Source: UBA1444 sp964521625
GTDB taxonomy: Bacteria > Bacillota > Negativicutes > UBA1444
Assembly: GCA_964521625.1 (NCBI GenBank)
Contig: CAZFSM010000011.1
Span: 1 to 64,000 of the forward strand
DNA: 64,000 nucleotides
Reading direction: 5' to 3'
Shown: positions 53,534-62,664 of the stretch, piece after piece
How positions within the stretch are numbered: the first letter of the stretch is position 1
How the letters are laid out: each line of letters begins with the position of its first letter
Translations under genes and position numbers: made by a program
Notes under the pieces: generated by a model
Databases searched by the model: none
The model's input: only the letters and a program-made list of their open reading frames with translations
What the model was told of the DNA's origin: nothing

Positions 53534-54463
53534 CTAGGCCAGCCCCAGCAATTTCGCCGGGTAATATTTTGTCATCATGTCCAGCGTCTGTTTCGGCACG
53601 CCGGCGTCGAGCAGGAACCGCAGATATTCGCCGAGAGCGGCGCTCCACATCGGATTTTCCGTCTGGCCGCCGTCGGTGGCGATAATTGTCGTGTCGTAGC
53701 CGACTTTGTCAATCGCCAGCAGGTTGATCTTGAAATTGGTCTGGTATTTGCCGGCGACATTGCGGGCGTAGCAACGTTCGAAAAACACACCGTACTGCGA
53801 CAACGATTTTTGATCGTCGATCGGCATGTTGACGGTAGTCCATTCCGGGTGGTTGACGATGATTTTTGGGATGCCCTGCTTTTTCGCCTCTTCCACTACG
53901 ACCCGGCAGTCATAGGCTGACAGGTGGCCGGTGCCCAGAATGACGTCGGACTTGGCCATCAACTTGAAAATCTCCACCAGAGCCGGCACGACCTGCCCGT
54001 CGACCACGGCCTCCATGCCACCGCTTTTCCCCTGATGCCGCATGTCGTTCGCCGAATAAGACGTCGGCAGCCAGATCACCTTGGCGCCCATCCGCAGGGC
54101 GATGCTGACCGCTTCCTTGTTGAAGCCGCCCACCGGCGGGTTCAGCGTGAGACCGCCAAACACCCGCACGCCCGGCACTGCCTCTTCGGCCACGCTGGCC
54201 CGGTCCATCGTCGGCACCACATGCGATTTGATCACGATGGCGGCGGCGCCGACCCGTTTGGCTTCCCTGGCCAGGGCGATGTCGCTGAGCCGGCGGACCC
54301 GAACGTCCGGGTTCGTATGGATATGCGTGTCAATGATCCCCTTCAGCAAGTCGTCATTATCTCCGGCATGCGCCACCGGCATCAGGCTCTGCGGCAACAG
54401 TCTGACCGAACCGACCAGCGCGCCGGCGGCAACCACGTTCTTCAAAAACTCTCTGCGTTCCAT
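53534..54463 (-). CDS. DUF6282 amidohydrolase-like protein with Tat-like signal
   Basis: A 309-residue protein of the DUF6282 type. The N-terminus ERREFLKNVVAAGALVGSV is a twin-arginine-like signal ending near AHAGD. The rest has a TIM-barrel hydrolase look: GIIDTHIHTNPDVR (metal HxH, about residues 46-48), IKSHVVPT, GTGHLSAYD and VNHPEWTT supply likely metal ligands, and IIATDGGQ the late Asp. Function unknown. It lies between the DcuC-type carrier and icd, so a periplasmic hydrolase that releases a carboxylate is plausible. Confidence 0.75.
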   Translation of the reverse strand: MERREFLKNVVAAGALVGSVRLLPQSLMPVAHAGDNDDLLKGIIDTHIHTNPDVRVRRLSDIALAREAKRVGAAAIVIKSHVVPTMDRASVAEEAVPGVRVFGGLTLNPPVGGFNKEAVSIALRMGAKVIWLPTSYSANDMRHQGKSGGMEAVVDGQVVPALVEIFKLMAKSDVILGTGHLSAYDCRVVVEEAKKQGIPKIIVNHPEWTTVNMPIDDQKSLSQYGVFFERCYARNVAGKYQTNFKINLLAIDKVGYDTTIIATDGGQTENPMWSAALGEYLRFLLDAGVPKQTLDMMTKYYPAKLLGLA

Positions 54464-54478
54464 TTCGCACCCCCTGCT

Positions 54479-55747
54479 TTATTTGTACAACAGTAGCAAC
54501 ATGGTAACGATACAGGCGATAATCATGCCGGGCGCATTGCGCTTGGCGGCTTCCATCGGGGATACGCCAGCAATCGTGGCGCAGATGATCATGCCGCCAG
54601 CCACCGGCGACATCGAACGACCGAGTGCGCCGCCAATCGCAGCCATACTGCCCATGTCGATCGTGCTCATGCCAAACTTAACCGCATCCGGCGTCACCGC
54701 CTTGTTGAAGGCAACCGCCGCCGCATCGCCGGAACCGCTGAGCACCGCCAGCAGGAACGGGCCAAACGCCGAACTGATCTTGGCAATCGCGGGATTACTG
54801 ATCATGTAGGAGGTCAGCGCGCCGATCAGGCCGATTGCGTTCATGCCGCCGACAAAGACCAGCGCGCAGATGATGATGCCGAAAATATGGCCGAACGAGT
54901 CACCGACCCCGTGCCAAAACTCCTTGGAAATTTTGGTTGGGCTGACGCGGGTCACGGCAAAGGCGCAAAACACGCCGATGATCATCGCATGCGAGATGCC
55001 GAGCGGCTTGAACGCAGGCACGATGTTCATGCTACCGAGCAAAAGCAACACCAGCGGGACGATCGGTACCATCGCACGCAGATAATCGACCTTGAAATCG
55101 GTGGTCGTGTCAATGATCTTGTCGGCAGCCGGCTGGCAGTTCTTGTTTTCCTTGCGTATATAGGCCAGCGCCAGCAGGCTGAACGCGCCGATAATGCCCG
55201 ACATCAATAGCGGCACAAAATGGTTGGCCACCACCTCCATCGGTGAAGCCTTGGCCACGTTGGAAACGATTGCGATCTGGGCATAACCGGGGTTGAACAT
55301 CGCACCGTAAGTGCCGGCGTACACGCTGGCGGCGGCTATCGCCGGATGGATGCCGGCTGCCATCAAAAGCGGAATGATGATAGTGCCGACCGCGGCCGAA
55401 CAGCCGGCCGAGCTGGTGATCGATGTGTTGATGAAAAAGGTGGCCAGCGTCGCGCAGGGAATCAGCAATGGTCCGACACGCTTCAATCCTTTGGCCAACC
55501 ATTGGATCAGATGTTTGTCACACTCGGTCAGTTTCATGACCATGGCAAAACCCATGACGCTGATGATCGACTCGAACAGGCGATTTTCCTGCATGGCATG
55601 CGAAAATGCTTTGAACCCCGCCATCGGGTCGCCGGCCAACAGCGCCATCAACATGCCGGAACAAAAGAGTACCAACCGATTTTCATACTGCTTCACCATC
55701 AGGTAAATAGTTGCCAGAACTACGATACCGCCGATTGCCACCATCAT
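54479..55747 (-). CDS. C4-dicarboxylate carrier, DcuC family
   Basis: A 422-residue membrane protein with about twelve segments. TSITSSAGCSAAVGTIIIPLLMAAG and VYAGTYGAMFNPGYAQIAIV are typical of DcuC-like anaerobic C4-dicarboxylate carriers. The ATG at 55747 has GGAGGAG upstream; the longer frame to 55849 runs across the promoter. It is divergent from a LysR gene that probably controls it and is the first gene of the dcuC-DUF6282-icd series. Confidence 0.88.
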   Translation of the reverse strand: MMVAIGGIVVLATIYLMVKQYENRLVLFCSGMLMALLAGDPMAGFKAFSHAMQENRLFESIISVMGFAMVMKLTECDKHLIQWLAKGLKRVGPLLIPCATLATFFINTSITSSAGCSAAVGTIIIPLLMAAGIHPAIAAASVYAGTYGAMFNPGYAQIAIVSNVAKASPMEVVANHFVPLLMSGIIGAFSLLALAYIRKENKNCQPAADKIIDTTTDFKVDYLRAMVPIVPLVLLLLGSMNIVPAFKPLGISHAMIIGVFCAFAVTRVSPTKISKEFWHGVGDSFGHIFGIIICALVFVGGMNAIGLIGALTSYMISNPAIAKISSAFGPFLLAVLSGSGDAAAVAFNKAVTPDAVKFGMSTIDMGSMAAIGGALGRSMSPVAGGMIICATIAGVSPMEAAKRNAPGMIIACIVTMLLLLYK

Positions 55748-55820
55748 TGCCCGCTCACTCCTCCAGCTTGATTTTCCACAGGGAATTATTGCGCGAATTT
55801 TCTTGTGTTTTTCTGATTTG

Positions 55821-55849
55821 ATTATATAATTGGGCTTGACCATACTCAA
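55821..55849 (-). promoter_or_regulatory. Sigma-A promoter for the dcuC-type operon
   Basis: On the minus strand TTGAGT (55849-55844) and TATAAT (55826-55821) are separated by exactly 17 bases. It lies about 75 bases before the ATG at 55747, in the divergent region shared with the LysR gene. Confidence 0.7.
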
Positions 55850-55905
55850 ATACTTATTGTTTTATATTCCCCATAGATTTTTTCAATATAGGAAGGTGCA
55901 CGATT

Positions 55906-56856
55906 GTGACTGAACGCGAACTGATTTATGTGAAGACCATCGCCGACGAACGCAGCATTTCCCGCGCCGCCAAAAAACTGTTCATGACCCAGCCGTCGCT
56001 GAGCAGCTGCGTGCAAAAAATTGAGGCATCGCTGGGAACCCGCCTGTTCCAGCGGACCACGACCGGGCTGGTGCTAACTTTTGCCGGTGAGCGCTATTAC
56101 CAGATCGCCAAGGATATTCTGAAAATATACAGTGATTTCGAAATTGAAGTCAGCGACATCAATAACCTGAAAAAAGGCCGGATCACCTTCGGCATCACCG
56201 TCTATCTGGCCACCTACATCCTGCCGGTCATCTTGCCGGAATTCAAACAACTCTGCCCCAACATCGAAGTGTCGATCGTGGAAAAAAACTCGACCGAACT
56301 GGCAAAATCGCTGACGACCGGCGAAATCGACTTTGCCCTGATGCATGCGCTGCCGTTCGAGGAAAGTGCGCTGCAGGCCAGCACGACGCTGTATCCGCTG
56401 TCACGGGACCCGCTGGTTTTAGCAACAAAAAAAGGCCATCCGCTTGGACGCACTGCCGTCCAAAGACCCGGAATGACCTATCCTCATATTGACTTGTCCC
56501 TGTTCGCGAGCGAGCCGTTTGTTTTGGTCAACAAGGAGCAGAAAATCCGTCAGGTGGCCGATCTGGTGCTGCACAAGGCACAAATCAGCCCGCCGGTCAT
56601 CCTGACGACCAAGAGTTTCGAAACGACCCGGCGGCTGGCCTGCGCCGGCATCGGCGCGACCTTTGTGCCGCTGCAGTACCTGAACATATTCCCCGGCAGC
56701 TATCCGTGCGACTACTACTTTGTCGACGACAGCCTGAACGCTTGGTGGACCCGCTGCGTCGCAGTGCAGAAAAACGCCTATGTCTCCCGGGCCGCCAAGC
56801 TGTTTCTGCGCATCGTCAGCGAAAAGTACGGCGACCATCTACTGGATCTAGATTAG
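55906..56856 (+). CDS. LysR family transcriptional regulator
   Basis: A 316-residue LysR protein that starts with GTG at 55906 behind GGAAGGTG. The winged HTH is at residues 1-60 (SISRAAKKLFMTQPSLSSCVQKIE), and the effector domain spans about 90-300 with ITFGITVYLATYILPVILP. It is divergent from the DcuC-type carrier, the usual layout for a LysR regulator and its target. The likely effector is a dicarboxylate or a related acid. Confidence 0.94.
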   Translation: MTERELIYVKTIADERSISRAAKKLFMTQPSLSSCVQKIEASLGTRLFQRTTTGLVLTFAGERYYQIAKDILKIYSDFEIEVSDINNLKKGRITFGITVYLATYILPVILPEFKQLCPNIEVSIVEKNSTELAKSLTTGEIDFALMHALPFEESALQASTTLYPLSRDPLVLATKKGHPLGRTAVQRPGMTYPHIDLSLFASEPFVLVNKEQKIRQVADLVLHKAQISPPVILTTKSFETTRRLACAGIGATFVPLQYLNIFPGSYPCDYYFVDDSLNAWWTRCVAVQKNAYVSRAAKLFLRIVSEKYGDHLLDLD

Positions 56857-56864
56857 CGCCTTGA

Positions 56865-57257
56865 CTATGTCGGCTTTTTTTTCGCCAGTTTTTCCACGAT
56901 CTCGACATCTGCCGGACAGAAATTATACTCTTTCAGCTGCTCCGGCGATACCCAGTTGATCTGCTCATGAACGACCGTGGTCAGCGTCCCGCCGACGATC
57001 TCCGCACTAAAGAATGTAAATTCCAGATCGCTGCCCGCATGTGGAAAACTGGTCTTGGCGACCTCGCCGCACACCTTGATGTCGACGCCCAGCTCTTCCT
57101 GGCATTCGCGAATGATGCACTGCTCCAGCGTCTCGCCCTCTTCGGCCTTGCCGCCGGGAAACTCCCAGAGCAGCGGCAACGCATCGTCATACGCCCGCTG
57201 ACAGATCAAATATTTGCCGTCCTGATAAAAAATTGCCGCCGTGACCTGAATAATCAA
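56865..57257 (-). CDS. mutT: MutT-like Nudix hydrolase (8-oxo-dGTP diphosphatase)
   Basis: A 130-residue Nudix enzyme with the full box GGKAEEGETLEQCIIRECQE followed by ELGV. The family cleans 8-oxo-dGTP from the nucleotide pool. The start is TTG at 57257 after GGTGGTGATC; no ATG lies nearby in frame. It converges with the LysR gene, 8 bases apart. Confidence 0.9.
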   Translation of the reverse strand: MIIQVTAAIFYQDGKYLICQRAYDDALPLLWEFPGGKAEEGETLEQCIIRECQEELGVDIKVCGEVAKTSFPHAGSDLEFTFFSAEIVGGTLTTVVHEQINWVSPEQLKEYNFCPADVEIVEKLAKKKPT

Positions 57258-57437
57258 AATCGATCACCACCCAAATTAATCAAGAAAAAACAGCTTCATA
57301 TTGCACCATAAAGTTTATCGAGTTCCTGTAGCAAATAATAACAATTTTACTACAGATTTATAATGCAGTTTATTTTTTATTGGTTTCGACGCGGCGACGT
57401 AGAATCCCCTTTGTAAACTCAAGATTGCTGCGACATT

Positions 57438-57848
57438 TTATTTTCCGGGGTCAACCGATGAATCGCCGACCAACTGCACCCACACCTTCGTGGTCCTTGG
57501 ACCGTCAAACTCGCAAAAGTAGACCCCCTGCCATGTGCCCAAGCACAACTTTCCATCTGCAATAGGAACCGTCAGGGAGCAGCCGACCAGGCTGCTTTTT
57601 ACATGCGCCGGCGAATTGCCCTCGCCATGGCGATATGGCAAATCCGGCACCATCTGTTTCAATGCCGCCAACATATCCGTCACCACATCGGGATCGGCGT
57701 TTTCGTTGATCGTTACCCCAGCTGTGGTATGCGGCACAAAAATCTGGCACAGGCCGTTTTGTAATGTGCCTGCGACCACGACCCTGCGCACTTGCCCGGT
57801 AATGTCGATAAATCCCTCCGCGGGGGTGCTCAGGGAAAGTTGTTCCAT
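57438..57848 (-). CDS. yjbQ: YjbQ/UPF0047 family protein
   Basis: A 136-residue YjbQ family protein (also called secondary thiamine-phosphate synthase). Conserved motifs are HTTAGVTINENADPDV, HGEGNSPAHVKSSLVG and LGTWQGVYFCEFDGPR. The ATG at 57848 follows GAGGTGAC. It lies 44 bases after the asparaginase gene and is probably co-transcribed. A short second copy of its central motif is found at 59963-59983. Confidence 0.92.
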   Translation of the reverse strand: MEQLSLSTPAEGFIDITGQVRRVVVAGTLQNGLCQIFVPHTTAGVTINENADPDVVTDMLAALKQMVPDLPYRHGEGNSPAHVKSSLVGCSLTVPIADGKLCLGTWQGVYFCEFDGPRTTKVWVQLVGDSSVDPGK

Positions 57849-57892
57849 GCTGTCACCTCGGTTACGCATTGTTTCATTGGCTTCCCGTCAAA

Positions 57893-58891
57893 CTATTCGT
57901 CAATTCCGCCGACCACGATCCTGCCGACCACATCACCATGATCATTGAGAATCAGCGGCGGATACCATTCACGCATTTGGTCCGCCTCGGCGTCAGAAAG
58001 CCAGCCATTTTTGCACAAAACTTCCGTACACAGTTGTGGCAACACGCGTAGCGCCCCGTCCCTGACCTTGCAGGCAAACCCTGCTCCGGTATCGCCGTTG
58101 CCAATGCAGAACGTCGCCTCAGCGCCCAACTTGGCCACCAAACGACCGCCAGTCAGACGCATCAGGTTGGTCTCATAGCGGCCTGCACCGCCGACATATT
58201 CGGGATGGCGGATCATTGCAGACATCACCGTCTGCGCCGGTTCGATCCAGTCTCCCCAATACGCGGGTTCCGGCCGGGCCAGGTTGGCATAGGCCAGCGC
58301 CATCGAACGCAGCGGCACATAAAAGGTCGGCACGCCGCAACCGTCTACCCCCTCACCAAGCTCTTCCGTCCGCAATCCGGCAGCGCGGGCAACCGCGCGG
58401 CGCATTTCCGCCTGCAGCGGGTGCGTCGCTTCCTTATAGCCGGTGAGCGGGTAACCCCGCAAAAGCGCCAGCCCCAACATACCGGCATGCTTGCCGGAAC
58501 AATCGTTATGCAGATTGGCGTAGTTTTCGCCATCACGAAACATCTGCCGCGAAATCTCCTCGTCCAGAGGCCGGGCCACGCCGCAGTCGAGCTGCTCTGC
58601 CGTCAGCTGCTGCTTTTGCAGGATTCCCTGCACGCATTCCACATGAAACCGCGCCCCGCTATGGGACGAAGCCATCACGGCAATCTCCTCGCCGGTGAGG
58701 CCAAACCGTCCGGCGCCGCCCGCTGACAGAAACGGCAGGAGTTGAAACGGTTTCGCGCCAGAACGCCAGTAAACCGGTGCTGCGTCAGCCCCAGTTCGCC
58801 ACCGAACTTGCGCCTGCCTGTCCACGATCACCGCATCGACCTGGTGCACACTTTCCGGGAAATCGCCCCGGCAAAACTCAACAACCGCCAT
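57893..58891 (-). CDS. Asparaginase (PF06089 type)
   Basis: A 332-residue protein of the asparaginase II (PF06089) family, unrelated to AnsA/AnsB. Motifs are AVMASSHSGARFHVECVQ, NLHNDCSGKHAGMLGLAL and EGVDGCGVPTFYVPL. Members in rhizobia hydrolyse asparagine; some paralogs have other amides as substrates. The start at 58891 follows GGAGACGG. Confidence 0.88.
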   Translation of the reverse strand: MAVVEFCRGDFPESVHQVDAVIVDRQAQVRWRTGADAAPVYWRSGAKPFQLLPFLSAGGAGRFGLTGEEIAVMASSHSGARFHVECVQGILQKQQLTAEQLDCGVARPLDEEISRQMFRDGENYANLHNDCSGKHAGMLGLALLRGYPLTGYKEATHPLQAEMRRAVARAAGLRTEELGEGVDGCGVPTFYVPLRSMALAYANLARPEPAYWGDWIEPAQTVMSAMIRHPEYVGGAGRYETNLMRLTGGRLVAKLGAEATFCIGNGDTGAGFACKVRDGALRVLPQLCTEVLCKNGWLSDAEADQMREWYPPLILNDHGDVVGRIVVGGIDE

Positions 58892-58926
58892 CGCTCCGTC
58901 TCCTCTCCCCATTCATCCGCAGCAGG

Positions 58927-59939
58927 CTAATTCGCGATCTTCAGCGCAGGGCGAAGAGCGTTCCAGTTTAGGTACACGTCGATTCTATCCCCGACATTCG
59001 TCTGCAAATTGCGGTAAAAAAACTGATAATCATAAATATGATATTCGCCAGGCTTGAACAGATCCAATCCCGGCGGGTATGCCGCCGCATCGATGTCCGT
59101 CACCTTGACGGTCCCCCGTGTTGGGTCCAGATACGCCCCGGTCAGGTTGGGAATCTCTTTTTAATGCGACCGTCATAGCCGGTAAAAACCGCCCCTTGGT
59201 TCAGCGATTTGCCTGCTTGCTCCCCCGTCGTTTTCCAGTTCAACGGATTGATCCCCAGCGTTTTGACAGGCACGCTAAGCGACGATGCCAGCTCCGGCGC
59301 TTCCGTGTTGAAAGAAACAATCACGCCGATATCATATTCGCCCCGCGCCATCCGCAAATGCGGATACTGGGCGATTTCCTCCGCCGTCACCCGCCAGCCG
59401 ATCGCATACGCCGCTACCAGTCTTGCCTGCAGCGCCGGGCCCTGGAACTTGTCTTTCATCAGCCGTACAATCATGTCGGCCCCCTGGCTGAATCCCGCCA
59501 GAATGATCGGGCGACTCGGATTGGCGTGTTTCAGATAGTGCTCGAAGGCAGTTTTTACATCCTGGTAGGCCACTGCAAAGTAGGGGGCCGCCGCTCCGGC
59601 ATCCAGCCGGTAAACATTCAGTCCCGCCTGTCGGTAATAGGGTGCATAGAAATTCGCCTTGGCATCATAAATCCCTTTTTCCATGTTGATGGCGCCAAGA
59701 AAGCTTCGCCGCAATTCGGGAACATCAAGAGGCAGGTTACACTGCGCAGCCGTGCCCATGAATGTGGTCGGTCCGACAAAAAAGACATCCACGACCTGGA
59801 TCGGGCCAGACGCGTTTCCATAGTAGGCCCAATTGCTTTGGTCGCCGTAGTCTACAGCAGCGGCATTAGCCGTGCCCAGAATGAGCAATGCCAAAAGACA
59901 ACTCCCGAGAACGAGCCAACTTTTTGCTTTCCTGCTCAT
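58927..59939 (-). pseudogene. DUF3089 secreted protein with a one-base frameshift
   Basis: The first 265 residues (ATG at 59939 behind GGAGG) have a Sec signal (about 1-28) and an alpha/beta-hydrolase-like DUF3089 body with AGFSQGADMIVRL. The frame then ends at RIKKRFPT (59142). Adding one base to the A5 run near 59160 restores GRIKKEIPNLTGAYLDP and an open frame of about 70 more residues, including FKPGEYHIYDYQFFYRNL, up to the TAG at 58927. The restored length is about 337 residues. A sequencing slip cannot be excluded; otherwise a fresh pseudogene. Confidence 0.85.
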
Positions 59940-59959
59940 AAAACAACCTCCGTTACGTC

Positions 59960-59990
59960 GGTGTTTTCGTTGATCGTCACCCCGTCCATG
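59960..59990 (-). repeat. Short second copy of a yjbQ segment
   Basis: Bases 59963-59983 match 57699-57719 inside yjbQ in 20 of 21 positions and in the same orientation. Read on the minus strand the copy codes for DGVTINENTD, the core motif of YjbQ, next to a stop codon. It may be a remnant of a lost second yjbQ. Confidence 0.5.
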
Positions 59991-60024
59991 GCAAGAGGCG
60001 AGAGTCCGCCTCTGCAGCAATCTT

Positions 60025-61276
60025 TCAGCTCTTGGACTGGGTCAAAAACTCCATGCCTTTTTGCGTAATCCGGTATTTCTGTTGCGGACTATAAGGTTTA
60101 TCCGGGATCGTCCTCTCCAGTAACGCTTCTTCTAATAGATGATCCAGATAGTTTCGCTGGAAGGTTTCCCGATGCCTGATCCCAGATACTACTTGAATTT
60201 CACCGCTTTTGAGCGGTTGAGTCTGGCAAGCGCTTAACACTCGAATAATCCATGGGTCAACTTGTCCGGTAACTTGTCCGGCAACTTGTCCGGTGACTTG
60301 TCCGGCCTTGCGCCTGATCCGCACCGTAAAGCCGTCTGATAACTCAAACTCCGGTTCCGGCAGACCTGCTTCCCTGCACTTTTGGATCATATCACGGATA
60401 CCGGTTCCCATGCGCTCAATGTAGCGTGTCAAATACATCGGCTCCACCAATAATGGATTGGCAGGCATCGAACCATGCGGCTGCCGCAACTTCTCCAATG
60501 TTAGCGGCGGAGGCAACGTCCCCGGATTCCATATTTCCAGGCGGTCAGCGAACAGCATCACCTGCACGCTGCCGTTACTGGTATAGTCGCGATGAGCCAC
60601 CGCGTTGACAATCGCTTCGGTCACAACTTCCCGGGGAATTTCGTACTCGACCGGCACCTGCGATCCCGCTTGTCGGGTCCCCACCCAAAGATTGATTTTT
60701 GACAGCACAAAATCCACGGCCTGGTCTACCAAATCAAAGACGGTTCCCTTATATACCTGATAGGAGGGAATCGGTTTGGCGACTTCGATGCCATGGAAAT
60801 GAGCGCATTTCACTTCCGAAGTAATCAGAAACCGCTGCGGCTGCCTGCCGAACAACAAACGAAGAATAGACGGCGACAATCAGTTCTGTCGGGCTGGCAA
60901 AGCGGCGGCGCACCAGCTGGCTTTCCGCCTGCCTGATCAGTTCCTGCATCTTGGGATGACGGCTGTCGTCGCTCCCTTTGACAAAAATCAACCGATGTTT
61001 GTTCAATCGGGACGCCTGCTCAAATTCCCGGTGCGTCGGCGACAGTCCCGCTGTATCCGCCACCCCGTATTCGTTGCCGAACAATCCAATAAAAACGTCA
61101 CAACGTTCGACTTCGCCTAAATACAGATCATCCGCCCGGCGGTCAGCAGCCGGAACATCTTCAAATAGGAATACATCAAAAACCCGACGCATGAGCGCGT
61201 CGCCCCGCAGATAATCGCGCAGAACCAGCCTTTCTTCCGCAAATTCTCTCTGTACGCTGCTGATAAAAATATGCAT
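60025..61276 (-). pseudogene. DUF4062 / AAA-4 RecG-C-type protein broken by frameshift and internal loss
   Basis: The 5' frame (61276-60749) codes for a DUF4062 domain (MHIFISSVQREFAEERL, FIGLFGNEYG) of 175 residues ending out of family. The 3' frame (from 60879, another frame, to 60025) codes for the usual end of such proteins: LLFGRQPQRFLITSEVKCAH, EIPREVVTEAIVNAVAHRDY, four GQVTGQVA-type repeats and a wHTH-like tail. In intact homologs a Schlafen-AAA-4 section of over 100 residues lies between. Here VAVYSS joins directly to LLFGRQPQ, so the middle is lost and the frame shifted. Confidence 0.75.
60259..60306 (-). repeat. Four tandem 12-bp repeats inside the RecG-C-type gene
   Basis: Four copies of a 12-base unit (AACTTGTCCGGT with single-base changes) run end to end and code for GQV(T/A) units on the minus strand. 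Such GQVTGQV linkers are common in this protein family, just before the C-terminal winged helix. Confidence 0.9.
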
Positions 61277-61344
61277 TCGCCTTACACCCGCCTTGTTTTC
61301 CCGGACAACAATCCCTGTATCATTTTTGCCTCGGACCGTTGTTT

Positions 61345-61965
61345 TTATTTTTTCACCGGTTTTCCCAACGGCAGATTCACCGAAATGATCTCCCCCGTTT
61401 GAAACAACAGCTTGTCCAACGCTTTTTCCGTGATCTCCCGGCTGTTGATGACAAAAACAGCCACCAGCCGATCCTCAATGGAAATGACAGCGTTGTCGTC
61501 CACCGACTTGCCGGTAAAACGCCCCTGTTTGAGAAATCCGCCATTCACTAGATCCAAAATCTTGATGTCGAGACCGATGTTCGCATTTTTGGAAGAACGA
61601 AACAGCCCCATACTACCGCTTTCCTTTGCGCTGACTAGTTCCGCCAGCAGCGCATAATCAGCGCCGGATTCACCAAGTACCGCAAACAATGATTTTTCGT
61701 CGGCGCCTTTTTCCAGGTCCAGTGCTTTTAGTTGCGACTCAAACTTTGTTCCGACAACCAAGTCGTAAATACCGGCAACCTTGCCGTCCAGGAAAGCCCG
61801 GATTCGCTCGTTGATCCAGGCCTTTCCTTCTTCCCCTTTGGTCGCGCGGTCAACGAACGCCACCACCACCGAGGCGCGCGTCCGCTCTGCAGCCTGGGCA
61901 ACCACCGAACCCGACATCCCAAGTAAGAATAGGACGCCAAGCAGGATGCTCGCAATTCTTTTCAT
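61345..61965 (-). CDS. Secreted protein, paralog B of a pair
   Basis: A 206-residue exported protein with a Sec signal (about 1-26, SGSVVAQA-AE). It is related to the gene just upstream: both have Y(D/E)-VV-GTK(F/Y)-L, (A/V)DY-LLAEL and IKI-D segments in the same order. The fold may be CsgG-like, but no database family is recognised with certainty. It begins 6 bases after its partner's stop and has a weak ribosome site, so translation is probably coupled. Confidence 0.7.
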   Translation of the reverse strand: MKRIASILLGVLFLLGMSGSVVAQAAERTRASVVVAFVDRATKGEEGKAWINERIRAFLDGKVAGIYDLVVGTKFESQLKALDLEKGADEKSLFAVLGESGADYALLAELVSAKESGSMGLFRSSKNANIGLDIKILDLVNGGFLKQGRFTGKSVDDNAVISIEDRLVAVFVINSREITEKALDKLLFQTGEIISVNLPLGKPVKK

Positions 61966-61971
61966 AATAGG

Positions 61972-62577
61972 TTACGGCAGCCGGGCAGCGATGACCGAGT
62001 TCATTTTGTCCAGCGTATTATCCATCGCCTTGATCGCCACCGATTTGTTGCCAATACCGCCGATTGCGCTGCTGTCCTTGGCCAGTTCGGTAAATTTGCC
62101 ATTATACAGATACACGTTTTTCTTGACATCAATGATCTTGATCGGCATGACCGACGTCATCTCAATCCCATAGGTAAAATAGGTCCTTTTTTCTTTGCGA
62201 ACGAACGGCTGCAATTCTGCGTACAAGATGTAGTCGACATCTTCCCCCTGAACAATATTGACAATATCCGCTCTCTCGGCGGTGGAGATATCGACGATAC
62301 CGGCTTTATTCAAGAGTTCAACATATTTGGTTCCGGTCACCACTTCATATTTGGGCTTCAACACCTTGTCGAAGTTGTCATTGATCATCGCATTCAGTTC
62401 TGCATCATACGTCGTCTTGGCATTGTTGACAAACATCAGGGCCACTTTCTTTTTGGGAGCAGTATCTGCAGCTCCGGGCGCGACTGTGTCAAACTTGACT
62501 TCCGCTGAGGCAACCGCACCGAGCAAAGAAAAACAAAATACCGTGACCAGGATTTTTGACAGGATTCTTTTCAACAT
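61972..62577 (-). CDS. Secreted protein, paralog A of a pair
   Basis: A 201-residue exported protein; Sec signal about 1-25 (LLGAVASAEV). The body KKVALMFVNNAKTTYD, EVVTGTKYVELLNKAG, DVDYILYAELQPF and MPIKIIDVKKNVYLYNGKF alternates short strands and helices. It is the first gene of a two-gene unit with its paralog and lies behind a TATAAT box (62625-62630) and a 25-base palindrome. The role is unknown; an envelope lipid or surface assembly function is only a guess. Confidence 0.7.
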   Translation of the reverse strand: MLKRILSKILVTVFCFSLLGAVASAEVKFDTVAPGAADTAPKKKVALMFVNNAKTTYDAELNAMINDNFDKVLKPKYEVVTGTKYVELLNKAGIVDISTAERADIVNIVQGEDVDYILYAELQPFVRKEKRTYFTYGIEMTSVMPIKIIDVKKNVYLYNGKFTELAKDSSAIGGIGNKSVAIKAMDNTLDKMNSVIAARLP

Positions 62578-62624
62578 GAAACCGCCTTCTTTCTTGTTAT
62601 TTATCTTGATTTGCCTTACTCAGG

Positions 62625-62630
62625 ATTATA
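62625..62630 (-). promoter_or_regulatory. -10 element upstream of the secreted pair
   Basis: TATAAT on the minus strand, 48-53 bases before the ATG at 62577. No good -35 box stands 17 or 18 bases upstream (CATCTG), which suggests an activator-dependent promoter. Confidence 0.5.
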
Positions 62631-62664
62631 GCCACTTGATGATCTTGCAGATGGAACTCAGTTG

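Noticed and set aside
59118..60068. 316-codon open frame on the plus strand opposite the DUF3089 gene
   Set aside because: It is antisense to a gene with clear family motifs, has no ribosome site, and shows no recognisable protein features.
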